A stretch of DNA of 64,000 bases from Onchidella celtica (GCA_963931925.1 OZ007582.1:27115665-27179664), one strand, 5' to 3'; shown: positions 23,327 to 35,380, counted from the stretch's first letter. The notes: generated by a model not told the origin, from the letters alone. A program made the numbers and translations.

Positions 23327-23405
23327 TTGCTTATTATAGCCCTGCTGCGACCCCACAGTTTTTCTGTGGTTTTTATGATATTTACTCATACATTTTGTGT
23401 GACTG

Positions 23406-23570
23406 CCCCTGGGTGGTTGATGGGCGTTTCTAGTAGGGAGGGGAGGGTCTCCCTTTGTCCTGTCCTATTCCACTGCTGTCATTCTGTCCATCGTCTTGCT
23501 GCTCTCTTGCACAGTTTTTATGACCGTTATCGTGTCGCCACGTTCTTTCTCCAAACTCAAACTCAAACCC
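23406..23570 (+). mobile_element. SINE-like family, copy 2
   Basis: Contains GGGTGGTTGATGGGCG, TCTAGTAGGG, GTCTCCCTTTGTCCTGTCC, CTGTCCATCGTCTTGC, GCACAG, CCGTTATCGTGTCGCCACG and TTTCTCCAAACTCAAACTC in family order. Not coding. Confidence 0.75.
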
Positions 23571-23978
23571 TCCCTGTCTTTGATTCACTGACTTCCTTTT
23601 CTCTTTCCCACTCTCTCTCTCTCTCTTTCTCTATTTCTTCGCGGCCATTTGGCGGGACACCTCCCCCCCATCTTTTTTCCTCTCCAACCACCGCCCCTCC
23701 CCCCCCCCCGCTTTGACATGACAAAGTTCATGCCACGGGCATTCACGTGCTCTTAAATCACATGGTTTAATTAATAGATACTGACTTGGTCATGTGCCTT
23801 TCTCCAGTCCAGTGATTGACTGGCCACAGTCCGGCTTCCTCAGTCAGGCCACTGGCCAACACAGGATGACAATCAAGCAAATCTAATTACTGCTCCAATT
23901 TAGTGTCTGTGGTTGTGTGGTCCCTGTGGGCTGCTGGGAGAGTCTTTGTGGTGGTGTGCACATGTGAGAATGGTGTGC

Positions 23979-24010
23979 TCTATCTATCTATCTATTTATC
24001 TGCCGGTCTG

Positions 24011-24049
<39 letters not shown>

Positions 24050-24236
24050 GTCTGTGTGTTCGTCTATCTGTCAATTTATATATATATATATCTGTCTATC
24101 TATCAATCTATATATGTCTATTTATCAATCTATATGTCTGTCTATCTCGTATCTGTTTCTCGCTCACTCTATCTATCAATCTGTCTGTCTGCATCTCCGT
24201 CTAATTATCTGTCTACGTCCACTTATCTATCTGTGA
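23979..24236. repeat. (CTAT)n-rich tetranucleotide repeat
   Basis: Nearly pure TCTA units at 23979-24050, then degenerate CTAT/CTGT sequence. Two overlapping frames of 107 and 122 codons are repeat translations only. Confidence 0.95.
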
Positions 24237-24399
24237 AACTTATTATCGTATCGACCGTGGAGCGAAAATGATCGTACGAATTTCATACGGAATACAGCAT
24301 GTTAAACAAAGCTGGGTATTCCTGGAAAAGGGCGAAGGGAAACAGGGTGGGGGAGGACTTGTGTTAGAAGAAATGAACAGTAGTTATATTAGTGGCTAC

Positions 24400-25371
24400 T
24401 AACCTGATTTTATTTTTACCGCCTTTGTGTTTGAGCTTCCGTGGGATCGCAGAGTACAACAGGAGGAGAAGGGAGGGGGCTGGCCAGGGCGGCCGTGAGC
24501 GAGGCGACCCGATACTTGTTGGGGCGGACCGTACGGGCGGACCCCGCCAACCGTTACAAAGCGAAGACTGTGGCGGAACGCGGGCTCCCTAGGCGTATCG
24601 ATTATTCATAGCTCTGACGACGTGGGTACCGCGGCCGCCACAGTTTGAACATTGGGTTTTAGAGCGCGAGACTTGCCCAGTACACACAGACTACAGACAC
24701 ATCTCTGCCTTGCGCGTTTGTTACCACAGTCAAGCGTTTTTCCACATTCATACTGCGATTCATTACCGGTTTTCATTGCCTTCACAGTAATTCTAGTGTG
24801 TTCTTTGAATCACGTCAGGAAGATTGGAATAATAACCTGCTATTCACACACTAGATCTAGATATATCTAGTATTGTATGACATACAGTTTAGCTTTGTAA
24901 ACATCTTCGTGGTGTTTGGAGTTTGCTAGGTAGCGTTGTGTACATTTGAATGATTCAGAATCAGAACCACAGAGTTGGCTGTTTCAAGTTTATGTGAGAT
25001 TAAGTTTTTATGTTATTCACTCTGTGGAAGCTCTGGTTGTAACTTCAACGTGTGACAGATATCAGTAATTCGTTACTTACAATTCTTTGTGAAAATTATC
25101 TTTTTGTATTAGATCTAGAGTCTAGATCTACCATTATCTCAACTGCCAACGTTGTGTTGGATACATTCGGAAGTTGGAACTGTAGGATGATTTTGTGTAA
25201 ATATTATCCTCTCGATGGTGAAGTTAGCTCTTCGTTGATTTTAGTACGTGACAGTTTTATGTGTTTACAATTACGCCATTCATTCTTGTGTGGATCATTA
25301 CTATTTGTTTGTGCTCACCTGTGACATTACATCAAGGGTTACGGCACAGGAAGGGAACACTCCAAAACACG
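24400..25371 (+). promoter_or_regulatory. Candidate GC-rich promoter and non-coding first exon
   Basis: Positions 24430-24650 are unusually rich in CpG and GC compared with the AT-rich flanks (GGCGGCCGTGAGCGAGGCGA, GGGCGGACC, CCGCGGCCGCC). About 720 bp further on, ACACG is followed by GTGAGTATCG at 25372, a near-perfect splice donor. Together this is what an invertebrate promoter with a long 5' untranslated exon can look like. Several short upstream frames would be present. No TATA box or initiator was fixed and no following exon was identified, so this is an inference. A GC-rich repeat is the alternative. Confidence 0.25.
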
Positions 25372-25620
25372 GTGAGTATCGCTTAGTTTTATTGTTGGTG
25401 TTCGGAACTTGGCTTCATACATAGGCTACTCATAGCAAAGCGTTCCCTTGAAATGACATGGTTCTATCTCCAGTTTTTGGCTGAACTGATTACACTACAC
25501 ACTACCTCTACAGGCCTTCTCCACGGTGTGTCAAAGTATCAAGCGCATTCGATGTGTAGATCTAACCCGTCCCCGCCAGTCAAGAAAACACAACTACACC
25601 AGCCCCTTTTCGCCTAATTA

Positions 25621-26571
25621 GTCAATCTGACTACCGCCCATTGATACAAACTGACTAGACCCTCACGCCCCCAGGTCCATCTGACCATTCCATGTGTTGT
25701 GAGTTTAAATTGATAACAGTGACAATGTGTAACCGTGGGCTTTACTTAGTAGCAGTAAAAATTATGGCGCGGACGGGAGGAAGACCTCCCATTATTACTA
25801 AACAGAAAAAAAGGTTGTATCTCAAAAAGCCATGAGCACATGAAACTTCACTCATCAGTTTCTCAAAAGTTGATGGAAGGGACTCAGAAGCTTGTCATTG
25901 TAAGGGAACGAAAGGTTCCCACCATTCCTATCACCCGCCCCCCTCCCGTATGTGCGTGACGACCAAGTGACAAGCTAATCAGGTTCAAACACTCACAGGT
26001 GCAAACAAAGAGGTTAGGTTTGCACAGCCAACTAGAGCCCGCGCTCCCTCCCTCCAGCTGACCGACCCTTGGAGTGAGTCAGAAAATTCGTGTTCATCTC
26101 CCCGCGACCTGCATGTAAACAGTGCTCGTCCCTCGACAGATGAAGGCTTTATTCACATTGTGATTTATTTGGGCGTCTTTCGTCTCTCCAAACACTTTCA
26201 CTTACTTCATGATGCTGTGAAGTGGAAGCATTGCCAGCTGTCGGGCTGCTGACTGCAGTAAAATTAAGGACGCTCAAGGGCGCAGTGAAATTTATCTGTA
26301 CTTCAAGAATGTCTTTGGTTTGTTTGGTCTTACCCAGTTCCCGAAATCTGTATTTCCACCAACTGTCTCGAGACAGTTTAGACGCGCCGGGGCTAGCAGA
26401 ACTTGTCTCTTGTCTCGCTAATCAGCCAGGTCATCATTATGTAAAGAAATGGGGAGGAGTGCCTTACTCGAGCGCCACTTGATAGATTGATAAATAACGA
26501 CGTGAGGGTCTAGTCAGTTTGTATCATCGAGGCCGTAGGCCGATGTTCGTCTGGGCAGTAGTCAGATTGAC
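25621..26571. repeat. Inverted repeat pair, arms 46 and 70 bp
   Basis: The left arm 25621-25666 matches the reverse complement of 26502-26571. Twenty bases (one mismatch) and then 25 perfect bases (TGATACAAACTGACTAGACC onward) align. The right arm has about 24 extra bases in the middle with a near-palindrome ATCGAGGCCGTAGGCCGAT. The arms lie about 835 bp apart. Possibly the ends of an old DNA element or two copies of a short one in opposite orientation. Confidence 0.65.
26303..26436. repeat. Direct repeat, copy A (partner 29093-29208)
   Basis: Shares CAAGAATGTCTTTGGTTTGT, CAGTTCCCGAA, TCTGTATTTCC, AAACTTGTCTCT-like and GCTAATCAGCCAGGTCATC with 29093-29208. The middle differs by an indel. Could be an interspersed repeat or a segmental duplication. 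Confidence 0.7.
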
Positions 26572-26657
26572 ATATCAGGGAAAGCCCCCGGGGTAGCTAT
26601 GTATCATCTCTTTTAGTTAGTTTCTGGTCTTTGGCGCTCGAGTACGGAACTCCTTCC
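26453..26657. repeat. Inverted repeat with GGCGCTCGAGTA ends
   Basis: The left arm 26453-26477 (GGAGGAGTGCCTTACTCGAG then CGCCA) and the right arm 26632-26657 pair as imperfect reverse complements, about 21 of 25 bases. The right arm of the 25621-26571 pair lies between them. Confidence 0.5.
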
Positions 26658-26660
26658 AAG

Positions 26661-28804
26661 AAATGTATATTATCTATCTTAAATTGCGGTGACTATGTAC
26701 CTTGTTTTATCAAATTTTGAGGTCCTCCAAGAGCAATAGAATAATACACATTAAAGCAAACAGAGATCGTTTTTACTAGCCGCAATTCACTTCAACAAGG
26801 CATTATTCATTAGGGTACCATGCATTCACGTTACTTCGTGTGTTATGCACAATATTGAGTTATATTATGTTCATGTCATGAGATTTTACTTATGTATCAC
26901 GTAATGTGCTGTTAAATGGTGAATGTGAAAGTGAATTTTCCTCATTTGGATAATAAAATGATGGGCGAATAAGATTGGGATCTTATTCGCAGACCTCATA
27001 ATTCTGCATTATAATGTATAAACTTACTTATGAAAACCCCACGACGTATAAAATTTAAGACAGGACAATGACTGAGCCAGTGGCCGGTGGGACTGGCCTT
27101 GCGAGAAAGTAGTAGGCTTGCACTGGTGAACCAGAGATATATCTTACCTATATGATTATCTCTGTGGTTACTGATTTATATGGGGTTTTGGGGAAATGCA
27201 TCCTTGATAAAAGTGTGGCAGCCACAAGCCTGTCAGTTTGAAAGCTTTTGTTACACATTAGAAGACCATGATCTCAAATACGCATATTAATTATTAGGTG
27301 GATCCAACATTGCTGGGACGGGGCCCTCTGTTCACTCATGATTTATTATCTGCACTTTTCTTGAATTTCATTAGCATAATAATTCTTGGGAGACAAAAGA
27401 AAAAAAAAAAAGGGGGGGGGGGGAGAGGGCACGAAAAGCTGTTGATGGACTTCTTGACATGATTAGGAAGAAACATAGGATGACTTTTAGATTATCTCGA
27501 AATTGGAAACGCACAGTGGTCTCAGTAATGCTAATAATGAATCATGTCTTCAGTATGTATCCATTAGCTGGTAACTGATTTTGTTGCATGACAAAACTGG
27601 TCCATATAACTCCTCATGGGCACAGTTGTACCATTGCATGAAAACACAAATCGATTGTTGTCGCATTGACCGGAATAGGCGAGATTACTAGATTATTCAG
27701 CGGACAACAAAGGGGAAAAGGGCGGAGGGGAGGGGGAATGTGAGACTCTTGACTTAAACCCCAATGATTGACAACTTGATTTATTCATGGACTGGCTTAA
27801 GGCCTGCCATGTCATCAATCTCACCATTTGCACTACAAACATGAAAGCATTAGTTAGATATTTGCATAGCTTTTCCACACGTCTCCCCCTGTCTTTCTAG
27901 ATCAGATAATTTACTTATAATTACTATAGCGCCAGTATTGCTAAAGATAAAGAGGCAGACTCGCTTCTTTTAATAGTTGATTAGTTTTCAAAGTGATCAA
28001 AGCAGGGCTGGGATCGAAGGTGAATATATAGAAATCATATCCTGACCAGCTGGACCCAGTGAAGCGATCCATCCACCTCTGTACTGACCTGTGTGTTGTT
28101 ACAGTGATGGAATTAACGGCTTCGAAGTTGTCTGGTATGACAGATAGGTCGTGGAAACTCCCATTACCGCCCCTCCTCCCCCACCCTACAGACTCCCTTC
28201 AGGTCGGGTTCAGCAATGGATCTTGATCGTCGTTGGCACAAACAACCTGCAAATCCCATGTTTAGTCTAGTGTTATTTTAAGTGGTTTTTGAAACTCAAT
28301 GGGGTGGAAAAGGCACACGGGATATTTATTTTAATGATATGTAGAGAAATGAATGGGACCTTTTCAGACACGTCAGATCTGGAAACGAGATATCATCCAT
28401 GAATTGAATGTCCTGATCAAAACTTAACACAAAGAGCTGTTTTTGTACTTGCAAAGGAAATGAAGACAGAAAAGACGGCAGCTAGACAGGGGGGCTAAAA
28501 ATAAAGATGATCTTGAATAATATTTACGAATAATACTAGATAGTTTTGGCCAAACCTTTGTCAGTCTATAAGCTGGCGAATATTTATGTTTAGCATGCAA
28601 TTGTTACAATCAGGTATGAATTTCTAGGAAGTAGGTTTACGAGTGGGCGTGATAATGGCTTTATAATACTTTATTGCGTGCGCCCTGCACGGTCCACTGA
28701 CAGGCAGTCATTAGGTTGTAATCTTTAGAAATGTGCTGCTTGATCTGCAATAGAAGGCTGACTGCAGGTATGATGAGGAGAAATGTCTCAAAAAGATAAA
28801 ATCT
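26661..28804. other. No gene seen; one short perfect hairpin and an A/G run
   Basis: GCGAATAAGAT at 26965-26975 pairs perfectly with 26980-26990 across a 4-nt loop. An A run followed by a G run lies at 27401-27423. No exon can be supported. Confidence 0.5.
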
Positions 28805-28930
28805 AAGTTTGAGTGATGATATTATAAGTTTGAGTGATGATATTATAAGTTTGGGTGATGATATTATAAGTTTGAGTGATGATATTATAAGTTTGAGTGA
28901 TGATATTATAAGTTTGAGTGATGATATTAT
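28805..28930. repeat. 21-bp minisatellite, six units
   Basis: Six near-identical units AAGTTTGAGTGATGATATTAT start at 28805, 28826, 28847, 28868, 28889 and 28910, with one G/A variant in the third. The period is a multiple of three, so a minus-strand frame with a seven-residue repeat is open across it, but that frame has no other support. Confidence 0.97.
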
Positions 28931-29092
28931 AAGACACCAGGAAATGTAAAAAAACAACAACAACAAAACCATGCATTTATATCTTAGTGCACAGTCCAGT
29001 CCTGAATAAAATGTTCAGTATTACCAGGTATGAAATAAGAAGCTGCCATCAGCCCCGTCTGTTCATGTATGACTTAGCCTGGGGATACATGG
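28931..29092. other. Spacer
   Basis: Short spacer with an AAC-rich run. Nothing further seen. Confidence 0.5.
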
Positions 29093-29208
29093 TCAAGAAT
29101 GTCTTTGGTTTGTTTTGACTGACTCAGTTCCCGAAGTCTGTATTTCCGTCAGCTGACGTGTCGGAGCAAGCAAAACTTGTCTCTGTCTGGCTAATCAGCC
29201 AGGTCATC
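29093..29208. repeat. Direct repeat, copy B (partner 26303-26436)
   Basis: Same orientation as copy A, about 2.8 kb away. Outer thirds are well conserved and the centre differs. Confidence 0.7.
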
Positions 29209-31285
29209 GTAGCCCGCATTTCACTCTAAACTTAGGCAAAGCTGACTTGATTTAATGCGCTACTGATGTAGAGATCCTTGATGTAAAGAGTTAGTCAGAA
29301 GTCAGATTCCATTCTCCACCTCACACCTGTTTCCTTATTTCACAACCTGCTTGCAGCGGTTCTTCTTCAAGAGATAACATTCCTCAGTTCTTTCTCAGCC
29401 CTTTCTGTCCGTGGCAGACGCGGTCTCTCGCCTCTGTACGCCTTTCTAATTGATCGGGTGGTACCGCTTTATGCATAGGCATCGGTATGGGGAATGTTAT
29501 CAAGGAGAAGGGTCCAGCTTAGGCCCATAGCTCACTGAGTCAGGACTGTTTTGCCACCGTGTTGTGGATTATGGAATGAAACGGGACGTTGCACACAAAT
29601 GAGACTGAAACCGTTCTGTCTCGCCTGTTGAGTGGAAGGAGATTTATGCCTGAGACAAAACCACGGGGAAACAGACTTGACTGTGAAAACGGTACCCGCT
29701 ACTTGAATTTCTCAGACTCTATGGAAATATAAATTCACAATCAAAAGCCAGTGGGGCGGTTCGTGCACCTAAGGAGCATGACATGGAATGTTCACACGAA
29801 AAGGGGAATTCTGCTTTCAATCCCTCACTCCTTTCTTTAATCGTTTTTTGTTTGTTTGTTTGTTTTGGTGAGGTATATTGTTGTGATTGAGTTCAACGCG
29901 AGGAGGCCGGTGGAGGTAGGTGGGGAATCATGAGGATCTCAGGAAATTCACAAAAAGTAAGAAATGTACAGACGTTGGAACATCCTTCTTCTTCTTCTTC
30001 ACCCTCCTCCTCCTCCTCGTTCAGTTTTAAACACTCAGACCAGGGCTGTTTCAACACCATTGTGAGCCCCGGTGCAGATTCTTTTGTAATGTGTCGGATT
30101 TTCTTCCCCGTTTAAACGTACAAGTATAGCTGCATGCATGGGACCCCTAAAGCCGTGGGGGCCCCTGGACAACTGCCAACAAAATCTTAAGTGTCACAGC
30201 AACAGCTGCTACTGCATCACCATGGTGATCATTAACACCACCAACAGCAATCCTCTCATCCCTTGTGGCACCAGGGTGCACAGTTCAGCAGAATGTGAAG
30301 ACCACTGTGGTGTTGGCATTTTTGGGGACTCACCCAGTACAAAAACAACCAGGCACACATTTTGGCGCTCTCTTCAAACCTGTTCTCCCCACCGCGCCCT
30401 GAGTTGAGAGAGAGCGAAAAGAAAACAATAAAAAACGGTTCCTGGAACTGTTCCCAAGTCTGTGATATCACTCAGGAGCCGCGGGGATGACGTTTTGGAA
30501 CTAGGCTGGAGCTAAAGTCTCAGATAATAATGGCAGTGTGTTAAAATGCCCGTGTCCGACTCACGAATGTCTGTTTTGCAACATTGAAGTGAATGTGAGG
30601 GCTGGCGCATGATAAGTGTCAACATTTGTCACCGATTTTATAACAGAAACAGGAAATGTCATAGAATTAATTTATTATTCGTTTTAATCTAATGACATTG
30701 TCGTTGCCATTGTCATTATTTTGTTAGTTCATAGTTGGGCATCAGTTTGGCGCAAACTACCTGGTATTATTCGTAGTATTATTCTGTGACCACTACCGCT
30801 ATCAATGGTCTGAGCCGGGCACAACTGGCCGATCCTGATTTTTTGTTTTCGTTTTGTTTTGTTGTTTGAAGTAAAGGAAGGGACCACTTTCTATATCATG
30901 GGTCAAGTTTTCTTACTAGGAACACAACAGACTTTTTAAAAAAAGGATAAAAGATCGAACGGTATCTCATACTTCTCTCTTTCCTTTTATCTATTTTTTT
31001 TTTCACCCCGTAAAGTCGTCCATTCTATATTTGTGCGGACCATTGATGAAATCGTTCAGCCTGGATCTTGAGTTCCTTTGTGTTCGGGCATTGTACACCA
31101 AACGGCGTGAGCAACAGAAGCCACACCATTAATCCAGGCATGTTTTATAGATGAGCTTGGTGTGATCAGGTCTGAACAGGACATGTCAGTGTTGAAAAGT
31201 TCGGCTGGAATGGCTAGGCCTGACCTGACCGTGTCGCTGTCCAGATGCCGTTTTATTCCCATGGCCACTCATTTTGTTCAGTATG
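29209..31285. other. No gene seen
   Basis: Contains a CTT/CCT-rich patch (29984-30020) and a GC-richer stretch at 30040-30190 that looks like transposon-end debris (GGGGGCCCCTGG) without a defined partner. Confidence 0.4.
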
Positions 31286-31345
31286 TCGTGACCTTAGTTC
31301 TTGTTTGTTCCAACTCCACTTTTTGCACAACTGAGAAATTAAACA
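31286..31345. mobile_element. TIR family with TCGCGACC ends, fragment
   Basis: TCGTGACCTTAGTTCTTGTT, CCAACTCCAC, TTTGCACAACTGAGAAATT match the inverted right end of the elements at 18194-18433 and 57759-58032. Only about 60 bp remain. Confidence 0.65.
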
Positions 31346-32981
31346 TTAAACATTAATTGCGGCTATAGTGTTATGCCATTGTTAAAGAATCGTAGTATTT
31401 CTACACAGTGAGCGAATAGATGAACAACGCACACAACTCAATGTTTTCTCTATCCTGCTTTGTAATTAGACCGCGCGGTCCCCCAACAACAGCTTGAGTA
31501 GTTGAAATAAATCGGAACTGTAAAACTGCCTGATAAATGCCACGCGCCTTTTAAAACAAATGTCCAAGTGTGCAGTTCATATACCTTTTCTACATACTAA
31601 AAGATCTCGTTTTTCAGGCAATAGAGAGGGAACAACGGGAACTAAATAGAACAGTATAGGCCATACTGTAATAATTCAACCCATACAGAAGAATTGTCAG
31701 TCAAACAATCAAACTGATTGAATGCCGTGCCACACCGCTGGTTATTTGGATATGATCTGATTTTGTTTAGCAGTGAACGTTCTGCTTGGGTAGACATACA
31801 ACATTTCCCGCCATTTACTTGAATACAAAACGGCCTTGCCGGGCAAATTGGCGGATCGCACGTCAGTAAAACGACACAATTCTGAAAGGGGTGTGTACGA
31901 ATCCAAATCCTTACTGTTTCGATTCATCTGTGACCGTTTAGCCAACAAGAATGTTTTCGGTTAGCCTTAACTCGTTGGAATCGACTACTCTGCGGGTAAA
32001 AATCGCACGTGACCAGTAGAATTCTGACATTTAGATGTAGAGAATCATTCCCGCCAACTCACGATAACACGAAACATTGAAACCTTACGGTACCGCGTGC
32101 TCTGTGCTCAGGAATGTGTGAGGAATCTTACCAACAATTATACCAATTCGCGTAATGAAAAAAATTCTGGCATTGTCAGAGAAGGGAAGAGGTTCAACCA
32201 GCTCTGGGTTCAACTATCCCTCTAGGCCCCGCACCCATTTCTGCTTGTGGAAAATTCTGATCAGATTGTGAGAATTTGTTCTTAGGGATATTTGGTTGAT
32301 TTACTATTGTAGAAATTAGTAAAATAACTGTCTTGTCTCGCCTTGAGTTTTTGTGGGAACTGCAGGCAAGTGATAAACTTCTGTGCATCACCGTTGATAG
32401 CGAGACATGAGTCTAGAGGGTTAGTGCCAAAACCCAGCGCTGTTACCCTGTTGTGTTACGGGAAAAGACCGTATCTTAGCCAAAAGCCAAATTGTACAGG
32501 AGTCACAAAAGCGTTTCACAGTTACGCTCTGCTTTACTCTTTGTTCAATGTCCATTTTGGCATGAGCAAAAGAAATTAACTATTATTACTGTATTAGTGG
32601 TACAAAAAATAAAATCCAGATAGAAAGAGAGCCCTTTTCATTCTATAAAACGATGTTGGTAATAACATGTGAATTTGAGCTAGCTTGACATTTTGATACG
32701 GTCTTTGTTTCTCCTCTGTTTTTGAAACAACCAACAACTATACATCAAACTCCCAAAAGTATAAAAATTTACAAAATTTAACAAGTATTTGACTTGAGTA
32801 CTTCATCAGGTCAAAGAATGCGGTACTAGTATGGAAATATACTATGGAACACATAATTATTATACTTAGGGGTGTTGGGGGGGGGGGGGGGTTGTCACAT
32901 TTAGATTTTGTGCTGTGCCCTGATTACGACTCTTGTAACTTTTTTGTTGACGCTATTGCATGTAGCTGAGAATCTTCTGTA
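31346..32981. other. No gene seen; G run
   Basis: A G run lies at 32877-32892. Frames of 65-78 codons show no domain. Confidence 0.4.
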
Positions 32982-33458
32982 TTGGGCCCTGTGACCTATA
33001 CTTTTTTGAACGACGTTAGTATGCATAAATATGAAATTGCATGTTTTACGGTTCAAATGACACCAGTTTTTATCATTATGTGGTTAAAATGGTATCTGAA
33101 GACATCTTTTAAAATGATAAAGTGTTTTTGTACCGGTTTCAAGTGTCCCAAAACAGATATGACAGAACAATTTTTTTGTTCTCAAGTGTCAAACCGTTTT
33201 GATAAGCTGCTGCAAGTTTATTTGGAGGAAGGAGAACCGCAGAAGGTGAGAACGAGAAGAGAAAGGAGGGAAAATTTAGTCATGAAGCACAACAATGATG
33301 ACAACATTATGATTGTGTGGAAGAGCTGCAGAAGAAGTGAGACAATAAAACTAATTATACAAGAGCAAAAAGAGAAGCTTGCCAAGAGATGTGTTTTATT
33401 TCTGTATCATGACCATATCCCCATGCTGGTCGTAGCCAAAGTAAAGTGTCTCAGATAA
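32982..33458 (+). CDS. Unassigned 158-codon frame, doubtful
   Basis: The longest open frame in the 17-60 kb interval that is not made of simple repeats or a recognised transposon. The N-terminal third is hydrophobic and cysteine-containing. Residues 87-140 are charged and rich in K, R and E, and could form a helix. I recognise no family. A GTGAGA word inside the frame (after CGCAGAAG, near 33245) could serve as a splice donor, so the frame might be partly intronic or not coding at all. The upstream region offers no clear acceptor or promoter. It might also be a decayed transposon piece. Nothing supports a function. Confidence 0.15.
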   Translation: MGPVTYTFLNDVSMHKYEIACFTVQMTPVFIIMWLKWYLKTSFKMIKCFCTGFKCPKTDMTEQFFCSQVSNRFDKLLQVYLEEGEPQKVRTRRERRENLVMKHNNDDNIMIVWKSCRRSETIKLIIQEQKEKLAKRCVLFLYHDHIPMLVVAKVKCLR

Positions 33459-33751
33459 ATGTAGCTATTACTCATCATTTTGTTATCGCTGAAGATACGA
33501 TTTTTATGCCTTCGTTCCTAAGTTGTTATAGCTGAACTACATCTGTGTCTAAAGTTAGCATGGTTCTGTGGGCGTAACTTAACTTATTAAACACTTGAAA
33601 TTGGGCAGTTTAGTTGGTGGACACCGCGTAGACTAATATTTGAACACACGGCATGTTTCTGCTGTGGCATTGCGTGGATGCCCTTTCTAGGAAATGACGA
33701 GGATTGCTGACTGTACTGCTGGGTGAGTCTTATGTCTGCCTTTCTGGGAGG

Positions 33752-33850
33752 ATCTACCTACCTACCTACCTACCTACCTACCTACCTACCTACCTACCTA
33801 CCTAGGGGCTACCTACCGACCGACATATCTATCTATCTATCTATCCATCC

Positions 33851-33929
<79 letters not shown>

Positions 33930-34022
33930 CATCCATCCATCCATCCATCCATCCATCCATCCATCCATCCATCCATCCATCCATCCATCCATCCATCCAT
34001 CCATCCATCCATCCATCCATCC

Positions 34023-34081
<59 letters not shown>
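33752..34081. repeat. Compound tetranucleotide microsatellite, 330 bp
   Basis: CTAC units, a short break, CTAT units, a long block of CCAT units, then CTAT units again. The symmetric CTAT-CCAT-CTAT order suggests a CCAT block that expanded inside a CTAT array. A 143-codon frame here is a repeat translation. Confidence 0.98.
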
Positions 34082-34370
34082 GTGTTTCAAGTGGTTGCCT
34101 ATCTATTTGGCTGTGTTTCGGGAAAGATCAACTTGTGTGCTAAGGTTTCTCTAGCATTGAGAGCGTTGGACATCCCCCCCCCTCCCCTGAACAAGCAGTC
34201 TAACCTTTGGACCATTCACGACAGTGGCGGACTGAGCTAGGGCCTAGAGATTACTCAAGGAAATAGACTGTACGTGTGTGTGTGTCCTTACGTTGTTGTT
34301 TTTTTTGTCCTCATGCTACTCAATCTCTTCCTCTGCCACCATGGTTTGTTTCTCTGTTTCTCTTGCACTG

Positions 34371-34520
34371 TAGGCGGGTGCTTGGTGGGGGCTTCTGGTA
34401 GGGCCTCCCTAGGCCCTCTGTCCTGTCTTTCCGTTATATTCTGTCTGCGGCCTTGCTTCTTCCTGGCACAGTATGGCCGTTGTCGTGTCGACTCGCTTTC
34501 TCCAAACTCAGACTTAAAAG
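34371..34520 (+). mobile_element. SINE-like family, copy 3
   Basis: GGCGGGTGCTTGGTGG, CTTCTGGTAGGG, CTCTGTCCTGTC, TATATTCTGTCTGC, TTGCTTCTTCCTGGCACAG, GGCCGTTGTCGTGTCGAC and CTTTCTCCAAACTCAGAC. One of the best-preserved copies. Confidence 0.8.
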
Positions 34521-35376
34521 TCAGATTGTATACTGTAGGCCGTGGCACGCGCTTTGTTAGTTTACTTTTAGAAATTACCATTAAAGTTTCAGATAAACCT
34601 CAGCGACACTAATGCAGGAATCGTTCTCGGGACAATGACAGATCAAGGCAAGTGTGCATGCAGCGTCTCACGGAAGGTAATGAATGGAACAAAGAACGTG
34701 CCCGTATGAGAGACAAGTTAAAAAAAAAACAAACAACTGGATTAAAAAAATATATAAAGGACAATGCGCATGAGTGCAGGCTTTACGCACGTGTTATCAT
34801 TCAGTTTGTTTAAAGATGATACTGCTCTCTTGCTGGCGAGCGGGGCGGGTGATGACTGTAGATAAGTGTTGTGTGGAAGGGTGGGGGTGGGGAGGGGGGA
34901 GGGGGCTTTGAGAAGAGTGGAGAACAAGCGGTATGAGTATGACTGAAAGAATGATGCAAAAGGCACGTGTTAAGCCTTTTTAATCTCATGGTTCATAATT
35001 ATATTGATGCAGATGAGTGATAGTGAAGGGTGCACGCAGTGGAGTGTGAAGGGGAGAGGAAGGGCATCGTGGAAGAGCATAATCAGGTGCTATGATATTA
35101 GGATAAGTTGTAGCAAAAAGTTTGAAAGCTTTTTGACCGGTAAGGAAAAAAAAAAAATTACAAAACTTTTCTCTGTTAATTGGAGAAATATGAATGGGTG
35201 TGCATAAAGTATAACCTGGAAGCATTTTCTAAGGGTATCTTGGTGTTCGGCATCAAGCTGTCTATTAGACAAGGTACCTCCTTGTCGGGTTATGGGGTAT
35301 TGGGTGGGTGTTTTGTATCAGTTGTAATAAAAAAGAAAAAGAAGGTGGAAGACTTTGCAGCCGCGGCAGGCACCAG
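34521..35376. other. No gene seen
   Basis: A and G runs. No exon or shared repeat apart from the possible Helitron end described next. Confidence 0.4.
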
Positions 35377-35380
35377 CTAG
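35360..35380 (+). mobile_element. Possible Helitron 3' end
   Basis: A perfect GCCGCGGC palindrome (35360-35367) is followed nine bases later by CTAG before a T, as at Helitron 3' ends. No 5' end or second copy was found. Confidence 0.3.

Noticed and set aside
24430..24600. rRNA fragment
   Set aside because: GC-rich and CpG-rich, but I cannot match it to conserved rRNA segments.
28805..28930. CRISPR-like array
   Set aside because: Units are contiguous without spacers, in eukaryotic DNA; this is a minisatellite.
31969..32030. Start of another TTAA-bounded element (TTAACTCGTTGG)
   Set aside because: No matching right end within the following kilobase.
33723..34154. 143-codon frame through the CTAC/CTAT/CCAT repeat
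   Set aside because: Translation of a microsatellite; multiple registers are open.
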